From: Hofstenia miamia
Taxonomy: Eukaryota; Xenacoelomorpha; Acoela
Length of the DNA stretch: 43,861 nt
Assembly (NCBI GenBank): GCA_004352715.1
Contig: SCFE01000001.1
Span: 7,016,867-7,060,727 of the forward strand
Reading direction: 5' to 3'
Each line of letters begins with the position of its first letter. Within the stretch, counting starts at the first letter, position 1. Positions 30,114 to 38,927 of this stretch are shown here, piece after piece. Made by a program: the position numbers and the translations under genes. The notes under the pieces were generated by a model. The model was not told where the DNA came from, did not search any database, and was given only the letters and a program-made list of their open reading frames with translations.

Positions 30114-30579
30114 NNNNNNNNNNNNNNNNNNNNNNNNNNNNNNNNNNNNNNNNNNNNNNNNNNNNNNNNNNNNNNNNNNNNNNNNNNNNNNNNNNNNNNN
30201 NNNNNNNNNNNNNNNNNNNNNNNNNNNNNNNNNNNNNNNNNNNNNNNNNNNNNNNNNNNNNNNNNNNNNNNNNNNNNNNNNNNNNNNNNNNNNNNNNNNN
30301 NNNNNNNNNNNNNNNNNNNNNNNNNNNNNNNNNNNNNNNNNNNNNNNNNNNNNNNNNNNNNNNNNNNNNNNNNNNNNNNNNNNNNNNNNNNNNNNNNNNN
30401 NNNNNNNNNNNNNNNNNNNNNNNNNNNNNNNNNNNNNNNNNNNNNNNNNNNNNNNNNNNNNNNNNNNNNNNNNNNNNNNNNNNNNNNNNNNNNNNNNNNN
30501 NNNNNNNNNNNNNNNNNNNNNNNNNNNNNNNNNNNNNNNNNNNNNNNNNNNNNNNNNNNNNNNNNNNNNNNNNNNNNNN
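30114..30579. other. Assembly gap, 466 N
   Basis: 466 N. It hides the end of the LTR-1 and the N-terminal part of element D gag. Confidence 0.98.
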
Positions 30580-30597
30580 TGCAATGAAAATAAGAAA

Positions 30598-31140
30598 AAA
30601 TGATGACATTTGAAATTACATGCAACAAGTTGAACGACTACTAATGCTTAGTTTGAGAGAAAATAGATATTCTAAATATGATCTGTTCTTGCATATTTGT
30701 AAAGGCATGCCTGAAAGCATTAGGACACAGTTTGAGATTAAATGTGATGTAGACAACAAGCTTGAAAGAATGATTAGAAAGGTGGTTGACATACAAGCAA
30801 CCATCAAAAACAATGCCCAAATATATGAAAAGGCTGCATGGCACAGAGAAGGTCAACATGGAGGAACAACATCAAACCATGCATCCCAAATAAAACTTAC
30901 AATGAAATGAAACCAGAAAAAATTGTAAAAGTAAAAGGAAAAGATGGGAAGACCAGAAAGATAAAAGAGAAAGATGTCAAGTGTTATGGTTGTGGACAGA
31001 AAGGCGACAAAAAACCGGATTGCCCAAAGCAGATAAATGTAATTGGGGATGAAGAAGCTTACTACAATGAGGAAGATGTACTGCAAACAGAAGACGAAAT
31101 GGACAAAGCATTGCCAACTGATGAGGAGTCGGAAAACTAG
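30598..31140 (+). pseudogene. gag: Gag C-terminal half, element D
   Basis: The first frame (30620-30907) reads QVERLLMLSLRENRYSKYDL, FLHICKGMPESIRTQFEIKC, DVDNKLERMIRKVVDIQ. It then shifts to the frame at 30838-31140 with IVKVKGKDGKTRKIKEKDVK, a zinc knuckle CYGCGQKGDKKPDC and an acidic tail DEEAYYNEED. The knuckle should be C-x2-C-x4-H-x4-C; the His is Asp (GAC for CAC). Gag packages the RNA. The N-terminal part is lost in the gap. The plus-strand orientation is opposite to A and G. Confidence 0.85.
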
Positions 31141-31232
31141 TTAGAGTGCTGACTCATAACAACCATGCATCAATAATGATCCTGACAAATCTTGATACAC
31201 TAAATACAATAATGATAGCAATCAATTGAGTA

Positions 31233-31461
31233 ATGACTAAAGCAACAATTGACACTGGAGCAGCAACATTGATAATTACTGATGAATGTGCTATGAAGCT
31301 AGGATTTAAATGAGAAGACTTGAACAGCTGCAACAAGAGATTAATTAATGCATCAGGAGAATATATTGATACAAAAGGAATGATAAACACAGTACAGATG
31401 AGAATCATGAACACAACATTTGAAAAGTCTTTAGTGGTGGTGGGACACACACAACAATCTG
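31233..31461 (+). pseudogene. pol: Retropepsin N-terminal part, element D
   Basis: From ATG at 31233: KATIDTGAATLIITDECAMK with the active-site DTG at 31251-31259. Then comes a TGA stop after LGFK, RLINASGEYIDTKGMINTV and MNTTFEKSLVVVG. A frameshift at about 31455 leads into the GDDFL part. The active-site triplet is intact, unlike in A and G, but the stop breaks the domain. Confidence 0.85.
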
Positions 31462-32297
31462 TTGCCATATGAAGTCATCTTAGGTGACGATTTTCTGACA
31501 AAAAATGGATGTGTCATCAACTATGCCAACAGAACTATAAAGGTAAGAGATGAAGAAATGGAGATTGAAGAAGAACAAGGGAAGCAGAAAACAATCACAT
31601 TTCAACTGCAGGAAGATATCCACCTACAGCCACACCAATGGAAGATGCATACAATTGAAACCAAGGACACAGTAACAGCCAACATAATGCTATATGACAA
31701 TAAAGGCATCAACACCAAANNNNNNNNNNNNNNNNNNNNNNNNNNNNNNNNNNNNNNNNNNNNNNNNNNNNNNNAAGAAGAACAAGGGAAGCAGAAAACA
31801 ATCACATTTCAACTGCAGGAAGATATACACCTACAGCCACACCAATGGAAGATGCACACAATTGACGCAGAGGACACAGTAACAGCTGACATAATGCTAT
31901 ATGATAATAAAGGCATTAACACCAAAAGAGTATCAATGCCATCTAGCATTTGCACAATTAAGCACAGAAAGGGAAGAATACTGATCCTTAATGCTATGAA
32001 TCAGAATGTTAACCTAAAGAAATCTCAAATAAGAGTATATGGAAAGTACATCAAATCAAACATCAGACTCATCTGGAATGTAATTGGAGACGATGATAGA
32101 GCAAGTAATTTGCATGGTCGACTCAAGGACTTGCAAATGAAAATGTATAGTACTCCACATGGCCAACTCAAGGGCGCATGGGCAAACACCATCAAAGTCA
32201 CAAGTACTCTGAAAGGCCAACTCAAGGGCATTGGGATGAAAGCAGAAGAGGAAGACACATACAGAAAACCTGAAATAAATAATGAAGACTACCCACA
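31462..32297 (+). pseudogene. pol: Retropepsin end and Pol linker, element D
   Basis: The open frame reads YEVILGDDFLTKNGCVINYA (retropepsin C-terminal signature), then an acidic linker EEMEIEEEQGKQ, HQWKMHTI, MLYDNKGINTK, GRILILNAMNQNVNLKK and IRVYGKYIKSN, as in A and G. It ends with a repeat-like stretch holding GRLKD, GQLKGAW and GQLKGIGMK. The middle is duplicated across 55 N at 31720-31774. RT should follow but is lost in the gap at 32298. Confidence 0.8.
31568..31926. repeat. 152-bp duplication across 55 N
   Basis: 31568-31719 and 31775-31926 are near-identical, both beginning AAGAAGAACAAGGGAAG, with N between them. Elements A and G have this linker once. It is best explained as two alleles or copies joined by the assembler. 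Confidence 0.85.
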
Positions 32298-33297
32298 NNN
32301 NNNNNNNNNNNNNNNNNNNNNNNNNNNNNNNNNNNNNNNNNNNNNNNNNNNNNNNNNNNNNNNNNNNNNNNNNNNNNNNNNNNNNNNNNNNNNNNNNNNN
32401 NNNNNNNNNNNNNNNNNNNNNNNNNNNNNNNNNNNNNNNNNNNNNNNNNNNNNNNNNNNNNNNNNNNNNNNNNNNNNNNNNNNNNNNNNNNNNNNNNNNN
32501 NNNNNNNNNNNNNNNNNNNNNNNNNNNNNNNNNNNNNNNNNNNNNNNNNNNNNNNNNNNNNNNNNNNNNNNNNNNNNNNNNNNNNNNNNNNNNNNNNNNN
32601 NNNNNNNNNNNNNNNNNNNNNNNNNNNNNNNNNNNNNNNNNNNNNNNNNNNNNNNNNNNNNNNNNNNNNNNNNNNNNNNNNNNNNNNNNNNNNNNNNNNN
32701 NNNNNNNNNNNNNNNNNNNNNNNNNNNNNNNNNNNNNNNNNNNNNNNNNNNNNNNNNNNNNNNNNNNNNNNNNNNNNNNNNNNNNNNNNNNNNNNNNNNN
32801 NNNNNNNNNNNNNNNNNNNNNNNNNNNNNNNNNNNNNNNNNNNNNNNNNNNNNNNNNNNNNNNNNNNNNNNNNNNNNNNNNNNNNNNNNNNNNNNNNNNN
32901 NNNNNNNNNNNNNNNNNNNNNNNNNNNNNNNNNNNNNNNNNNNNNNNNNNNNNNNNNNNNNNNNNNNNNNNNNNNNNNNNNNNNNNNNNNNNNNNNNNNN
33001 NNNNNNNNNNNNNNNNNNNNNNNNNNNNNNNNNNNNNNNNNNNNNNNNNNNNNNNNNNNNNNNNNNNNNNNNNNNNNNNNNNNNNNNNNNNNNNNNNNNN
33101 NNNNNNNNNNNNNNNNNNNNNNNNNNNNNNNNNNNNNNNNNNNNNNNNNNNNNNNNNNNNNNNNNNNNNNNNNNNNNNNNNNNNNNNNNNNNNNNNNNNN
33201 NNNNNNNNNNNNNNNNNNNNNNNNNNNNNNNNNNNNNNNNNNNNNNNNNNNNNNNNNNNNNNNNNNNNNNNNNNNNNNNNNNNNNNNNNNNNNNNNN
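32298..33297. other. Assembly gap, 1000 N
   Basis: Exactly 1000 N, a default-size gap hiding the rest of element D pol and most of an LTR-1. Confidence 0.98.
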
Positions 33298-33363
33298 CAG
33301 TTTACTAAGCTTCCCTTAACAGTGATTAGACACGGCGTAACAAGCTAGGTGGAGGATGTTACA
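33298..33363 (+). mobile_element. End of an LTR-1, sense orientation
   Basis: GACACGGCGTAACAAGCTAG, then GGATGTTACA at 33354-33363, is the reverse complement of the LTR-1 plus-strand start. It follows the gap, so it is probably the 3' LTR of element D or an LTR inserted in the leader to its right. Confidence 0.85.
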
Positions 33364-33709
33364 CCAGTATAGGGGTTCAGCAATAAATCTAAATACTAGA
33401 AGAAAGAAACAACAACAAGGTAACAACAAAAACAAGCTTAGAACATTATCAGAGCTCAATGACAGCTCTAGATCACGTCAAGGTCTACATGTAGAATCAT
33501 GGGTGAGCTCAGACTACTCCAGTGGTACTAGGGAACTCAATGGTTTCAACAGAAGGTTGCAAAGGCTACCATTACAGTGAGTGACCCATATTCTAACAGA
33601 ACAACAAAGACATTGATAATTTGGCATTGTAATAAGTAACAGTACAGATCCACCAAGCAGAAATAGACTTCAATGACAACCAACTGAGAGGATTCCTGAC
33701 TTGCAAAAG
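33364..33709 (-). other. Leader of a family-2 element, non-coding
   Basis: Antisense copy of the leader also seen at 37753-37990 on the plus strand. Shared blocks are the GTATTTAGATTTA stretch, the GATCACGTCAAGGTCTACATG stretch and the GTGACCCATATTCTAACAGA stretch. It is cut at 33363 by the LTR-1, so gag is missing. Confidence 0.7.
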
Positions 33710-34431
33710 GTGCTACCTTATGTGTCTCTAGTTGTTAATTTCTAGTGCAAATTAAAACAGTTCTCATTAGTTCTTATTTCTCAGCTAATCTATTAATGCA
33801 TTAATAATAACAGCATGTAATTGCCATGCATTCACATTCACCAATGGTTTATTATCAGCACAGTGTAAAGGTATAGTGTGCATGTTCAAATTGCAAAAAT
33901 CAAGTAAAAGTTCTTATTCCCTATACATAATTGTATACCTAGATTAATTCCATCCACAATTTGGGCTGCCTTACAGAATAAGGCATGTTGTTGCCCTAAA
34001 CTCAGAGGAGTAACTCCCAAATTGTCAGCAGAGACTTAGGCATTCAATATAACAGGATACATAATAATGCCTAAAAGGGGGGTTAGTAGTAATAAGTAAG
34101 AGTGAAAAGCAAATGCAGTTGAGTGAGACAAAGTTTATTTTGCATCCTCACTACAAGTCTCCCAAGTATTTATACAAATGATCAAATTATTACCTGCAAT
34201 TGTTTACACTTTTTTCCAATCACAAGTTCCCTCACAAAATAAAAGAGCAATAACATGTTACATGATTTCAAGGGGACAAATAAATCTAAGATCAAAATGC
34301 TACAATAGAAATTGTAGTGATAAAATCAATTACATCAAAGTGATGTCACTAATTAAAACTAGAGCAAGATTTAGTTTGAAATTACAAAAGTTAATTGAAA
34401 TAATAAAAGGAGGGCCCTGAGTGACTCTACA
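33710..34431 (-). mobile_element. LTR-2, about 720 bp
   Basis: The sense strand starts TGTAGAGTCACTCAGGGCCC at 34431 and ends near GAGACACATAAGGTAGCACC at about 33710. It is colinear with the plus-strand copy 35802-36494: decayed CRE site, GTTTTAATTAGTGACATCAC, TTGTGAGGGAA, TATA box, TTTGTCTCACT and GGGAGTTACTCCTC. ORF3 copy E lies upstream on its sense strand and a leader downstream, so it joins the 3' end of one element to the 5' end of another. Confidence 0.85.
34166..34174 (-). promoter_or_regulatory. TATA box of LTR-2
   Basis: Sense TATAAATAC, at the same position as TATAAATAC at 36061 in the plus-strand LTR-2. Confidence 0.6.
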
Positions 34432-34434
34432 TTA

Positions 34435-35580
34435 TCACCTTGACTCTTCTGGTACATTGTAATATTTGTATTGTTTACTCCACAACTCACCCCAAATGAT
34501 GTCATTTAGCCCTGAGAATAGTATTATTGTTTTTGTTGGTCTCCTCTCAATTTCATCTCTGACTACTTTGATTTGTTCATGTATTAGTAATCTGCCTCTA
34601 TAGAGATTGTAGAGGGTTATGTCCCCCCTCAATAAACACTCTTTCATGATGGTTTGTTTTTCACTAATAACATTTTTTATTTTCTGTATTTTTCATCCTA
34701 TGTTATTTTCTCTGCTTCTTCTCAACAGTTCATGTATTTATCCTCTTCATGTAAGAGCACTCTCATCACTTTCTTCTCTTTGATCCTCCACATGTGTAAC
34801 AACATTGGAATGCTTATGGTCAGTGGTGGCATACACTGTAGTATTGATGTCAGTGTTTGTTGTTCAATTTGTTGATATGTGCCTGTTGTGGCTAACTCAA
34901 TGCTTGCAGGATAATTGTTTTTTGAGGTTTGAATATTTTCCCAGAATGTGTTGCTGAGTCTGCTTTTTATGAGTTCCTGTGCTCTTTCTGCTGAGATCCT
35001 TATTTTTGGTATTATTCACTCTATGTCCATTGCTAATTGGTTGTTGGGTTTTAGCATTTGTTTGATTTCATTTTTTGTGAAGGCTACAATGCATAATAGT
35101 ATGATCATGGATTTTTGTTTCTTTCTTGTACATCTCTCTGTATATCCTTTGACTATGTTCTCTGCTTTTTCTTTTTTGTCCTCTGTCTTGATCCATGAGA
35201 TTTTGCTTGCACTTCTGCTCCTCTGTTTTTTAAGGTTGATTTTATAGGTTTTGCTTTAAGTTCTCAGGGTCATTGCAACTGTTGTTGACAGCAGTAGTTG
35301 TTTGTCCTCTTCCATTTCTTATTGTGGTTTACTTATCATTTCAATTACTTGGATAGGGCAAGTTTCTCCCTGCTTTCTCATTGTTTGAGTTTTTTTCATT
35401 CATTTTGTGTATGAGCATTTTGGGTATTCCATGATATATCTTCTCATTGGCTTCTTCATTATGTCATTGACCATTTTCTCTCTGATTGATATGATGTAAT
35501 TTGTTGTGCTGCTTTCTTCCTGTCTAATTAACTTTCTTGTTGTTAGCCATGGCTGTTTTTTTGTCTGTCTCAGCTTGCAA
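34435..35580 (-). pseudogene. Post-pol ORF3, copy E (middle and C-terminal parts)
   Basis: Pieces right to left: a Lys-rich part, a YPKCSYTK..MRKQGETCPIQV block (matching CTLTKIITRAEMLKKGG in H), KISWIKTEDKK, NHHERVFIEG, then a 70-codon frame 34435-34647 with GDITLYNLYRGRLLIHEQI, KTIILFSGLNDIIWGELWSK and QYKYYNVPEESR. The frame ends at a TGA four bases before the LTR-2 start at 34431, so the region that follows in G and J (AHTSRIDVIMT..) is missing. Either this family has a shorter ORF3 or the end was lost. Heavily frameshifted. Function unknown. Confidence 0.7.
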
Positions 35581-35801
35581 TTATTAGCTCCATGACAGTC
35601 CTTGTAGTAAGAGTAATTAGATTAATTGTTTTAAAAAGTAATTATAATGCAATCTATTTTACAATATTTAATATAGAAAATTCATGAGAATTTAATCTGT
35701 GCATTGCTTTATACAATGTGAGGAAAAATCATTTAAAGTGTGAGGAATGTTACAATACAGTGACAAACAGTTTAATTAGTTAATTCATTGCACATCTCTA
35801 T
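35581..35801. other. AT-rich stretch, no gene seen
   Basis: A short unassigned stretch between ORF3 copy E and the plus-strand LTR-2. No frame or repeat is recognised. Confidence 0.5.
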
Positions 35802-36494
35802 TGTAGAGTCACTCAGGGCCTGTTTTGATTTTATTTTGATTTATTTTTGATTTTGTAATTTTGAGCTAAATGCTCCACCTTTATGCTTAGTGATATCACA
35901 GTGACATTTGTTTAGAATTACCTATTTGAGTGTAGTTTTACAAAGTTATGATTTATAGTCCCCTCAGTTTTACATGACATGCAATTGCTCTAATAATTTT
36001 GTGAGGGAAAACATGAATGTAACTCTGCAAACAGCTGCATGTAATTTTTATGAAATTTTGTATAAATACTTGAGACACCTGTAGCAAGTATCAATTAAAC
36101 TTTGTCTCACTTCAACTGTGTTTGATCTTTTTCATTTTATTATTGCTAACCCCCCCCCCTTTAGGTACTATATTATTTATCATAATAGATACTTAAGTTT
36201 CCAGTGACAATTTGGGAGTTACTCCTCCAGTTTAGGACAACAACATGTTCTATTCCAGTAGGCAGCCCAGATCATGGACCTCATTAGGTTACATATACAA
36301 TTAAGAACTTCCTATTGATCATTTGCAACTCAAACATGCACTTAACACCTAACACTGTGATGATAATAAGCCACTAGCTAATGTGAATGTGTGGCAACTA
36401 CATGTGATTATTATTACATGAGCTGAGAAATAAGAACAAATGAGAAGTGTTTTATTGGGCTAGAAATTAACAACTAGAGACACATAGGGTAGCA
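35802..36494 (+). mobile_element. LTR-2, 5' LTR of element F
   Basis: It starts at 35803 (TGTAGAGTCACTCAGGG; one-base uncertainty) and ends near AGAGACACATAGGGTAGCAC. It is the same LTR as 33710-34431 in opposite orientation, with a decayed CRE site at 35891, a TATA box at 36061, a TTTGTCTCACTTCAACTG block and a C10 run at about 36152. A leader and then a gag start follow, so it is a 5' LTR. Confidence 0.85.
36061..36069 (+). promoter_or_regulatory. TATA box of LTR-2
   Basis: TATAAATAC in the middle of the LTR, upstream of the conserved TTTGTCTCACTT block, which is probably the start of R. Confidence 0.6.
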
Positions 36495-36600
36495 CTTTTT
36501 TTAGTCTTGAATTTTGGATATGGCTCTGGTGTGATGCCATGTAATTTTGTTGTCATTGAAGTCTAGTTCTGCTTTGTGGATCTGTACTGTTGTTCATTAC

Positions 36601-37752
36601 TGTAACATCCTCCACCTAGCTTATTACACCATGTCTGATTACTGATAATGAGTTCTTAGTAATTCGTGGGTGAGGTGTTACTACATTGTCGAACCATCAG
36701 ACTATCCTCTATTATTAACTAGTTATGTTAATAAAATGATTGAGTATTCACTATCACTGTTTAGGTGATGAAGTGGTCAGATGTTTCCTCTTCAGCTCTT
36801 CTGTGGGCTACTGCCCAAAGCCGATCTCCACAACACAGCTCCTTCTCTTCTACAACGATGGTTGAGTCCACAGCACCACCTCAGCTCAACTGGAATTAGT
36901 TATGTGTACCTTACGTTAGCTCGGTGTGTGCACTCAAGTAAAGTTGTAACTGACTTAAACTCAAAGTTGTAAAGTGTTTGTTGTTTTTATTTAATAAAGC
37001 AACCGGGCATTGACACTAACTGCATGTAATAAAATATTTAGAATAGCCATTACCGTAAAACTATCGGCTTAATTATTCAGATAACAAGATTGCAGTTTCC
37101 TACACCTACATTTAATAGTATTACATGTGAGGTCATTTATTAAGTCAATTATAGTCGAGTCTCCTACATTTAAGAATATATAAATATCCCTAAGTGTCGA
37201 CTATCCAGTCGTTTCAGGCATTTGGTTATTTCATACATGTATTGATCGATAGTCAGACTAGGCAAGAATCGAAAAACTCCTAACCGTAACATAGGTGCAC
37301 TTTCGTGACTGGCACAAAGACCCTAGAATCGATCCCGTGATGGATTCCAGCCACTACTAAACACAACTTGCCTAGCTGCACATTTAATTAAATAATCAAA
37401 CCAGATAAAGTAGAAATGAAAATTAAATAAACTCCGAAGAATTTATTGTTCATCAAAATTATGGTTGAATCAAAGCTATTTATAAAATTTCTACAAAAGT
37501 ACCTGCCGATTTTAAATTTCAAATAATTCGTCTGCCAAGATGGCTGTTCATACGTAAGCATTAGTTTGCTCAATTTAATTTGTCAATTATTTCTTGATCG
37601 GCTTAACAAGTTTTCTTATTTTGACCAATATTAAATCTTGGTTGCATTTTACAAAAATAACTAAAGTTCATTAACTAAATTTTTACAATTAATTTCAATT
37701 AATAATCATTCAACGTTATTCAGCTTTAGTTGCCTTTTTGGATGATGCTACA
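36601..37752 (-). mobile_element. Solo LTR-1, full length, 1152 bp
   Basis: Starts TGTAACATCC and ends GATGCTACA. It is flanked by a 4-bp direct repeat TTAC (36597-36600 and 37753-37756). Removing it restores the leader seen uninterrupted near 33612 (CATTGTAATAAGTAAC on the plus strand). It differs from the 8811 copy at few sites, mostly CG/TG/CA. A single LTR with a target duplication is the product of recombination between the two LTRs of an inserted element. Confidence 0.93.
37476..37484 (-). promoter_or_regulatory. TATA box of solo LTR-1
   Basis: Sense TATAAATAG, identical to 9872-9880, followed by AATAAA on the sense strand. Confidence 0.6.
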
Positions 37753-38128
37753 TTACAATGGCAAAATACCAATACTTCTATTTTTTGTTGGAACATGAAT
37801 CACTCACTATGATGGTCACCTCTGCAACCTTCCATCATGCCATAAAGTTCCTTAGCACCATGAGTAGTAGTCTGAGCACCCCATGATTTTACATGGTGAC
37901 CCTGATGTGATCTTGAGCTGTCACTGAGCTTCAATGATATTCTTAGCTTGTCTCTGTTGCTACCCCACTGTTTGTTTCTTTCTTCTAGTATTTGGATTTA
38001 GTACTGAAACCCTACACCATGCTGTCTACTGTTTTAGTTTTGTACACTGGATTCTCTGGACTACACTCTCAAATTGTTTTTAGATTTTTATTGAATTTTC
38101 TTGATTCTTTTTCTTTACTGTTTACTAT

Positions 38129-38735
38129 GGATGTGAATAGTTTTTCTTGTAATGGGACTCCCTCATGGAGCATCCCTTGTGCAAGTGTAGGTGACCAGGA
38201 TGCTACCCCTTGCACTGTTGGATCATTAGTTAATTTATCTTCACCCTCTCACTTTACTCAGTCACCCCAGTGGTTATCAGGCAAATGCTTAATACTATCA
38301 CAATCTTTTTCTTCTGTGCAATGCCATTTCACCACAACAATTTAGACCCACAAGGAGCAGAGATTGAGCAACTCAAGAATTCTTTAGCTCAGCAAACCTT
38401 GATGTGAGCTGAGTATGAATGACAAATCCCTTCCCTACAAGCCAAATTAAAGCTACAAGCCCCCAATGTTTCCACAATCTACTTTGACACAATATCAACT
38501 TTAACTTCTGTAGCCACTCCTAGGCCATGTGTCCAGAATGTGACCCAAATTTACTTAAAAAATCAATGAATGACTGTTTTTGTTTGAACTTACTATGAAA
38601 AAATCTCTAATTACTCAAGAGGCAGCTGTTGCCAAGCTTCCTATGTACTTACAAGTGACATAAGATTTGGCATCCATTCATGGCAGGATTCAGGAACAAA
38701 TAAAAGCAAATGATGCTTTTGGCATTTTAAGTGGT
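38129..38735 (+). pseudogene. gag: Gag N-terminal part, element F
   Basis: ATG at 38129 opens MDVNSFSCNGTP, similar to MDFSSLSHNGT of element A. Then come IEQLKNSLAQQTLM (A has IEQLQTALAEQTSG), LQAKLKLQ, and, after frame breaks, FELTMKKSLITQEAAVAKL, which matches FELTMKQYKATQDAAVTHF of A. It decays at about 38700 into a TA microsatellite. The remaining gag and all of pol are missing. It is on the plus strand, downstream of an LTR-2 and leader, in the correct 5' order. Confidence 0.8.
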
Positions 38736-38740
38736 GATGC

Positions 38741-38777
38741 CATATATATACATATGTACATATATATATATATATAT
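38741..38777. repeat. (TA)n microsatellite
   Basis: CATATATATACATATGTACATATATATATA and so on, at the point where element F breaks off. The breakage of the element may be linked to this repeat. Confidence 0.9.
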
Positions 38778-38908
38778 TTAAGTATTTCAAGATATTCAAA
38801 AATATCTTTTCCAAAGAATATAAACAAACAAGTTTATGACTTGATTTTGCAATAAATGTTTGTTATTCTTCTATACAAACAACATTATCAGCTGTATCTG
38901 AGCACAAC

Positions 38909-38927
38909 ATAATAATAATAATAATAA
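38909..38927. repeat. (AAT)n microsatellite
   Basis: About six AAT units. Confidence 0.9.

Larger units (their letters stand above)
36495..38128 (+). other. Leader of element F, split by a solo LTR-1
   Basis: The leader runs 36495-36600 and 37753-38128. It matches the antisense leader at 33364-33709, including the TTGTCATTGAAGTCTA and TGGATCTGTACTGTT blocks before the split and TTACAATGGCAAA after it. No gene. No certain primer-binding site. Confidence 0.75.

Noticed and set aside
36781-36972. A 63-codon plus-strand ORF inside the solo LTR
   Set aside because: It is on the antisense strand of LTR-1 and does not hold up as an ORF in the other copies.
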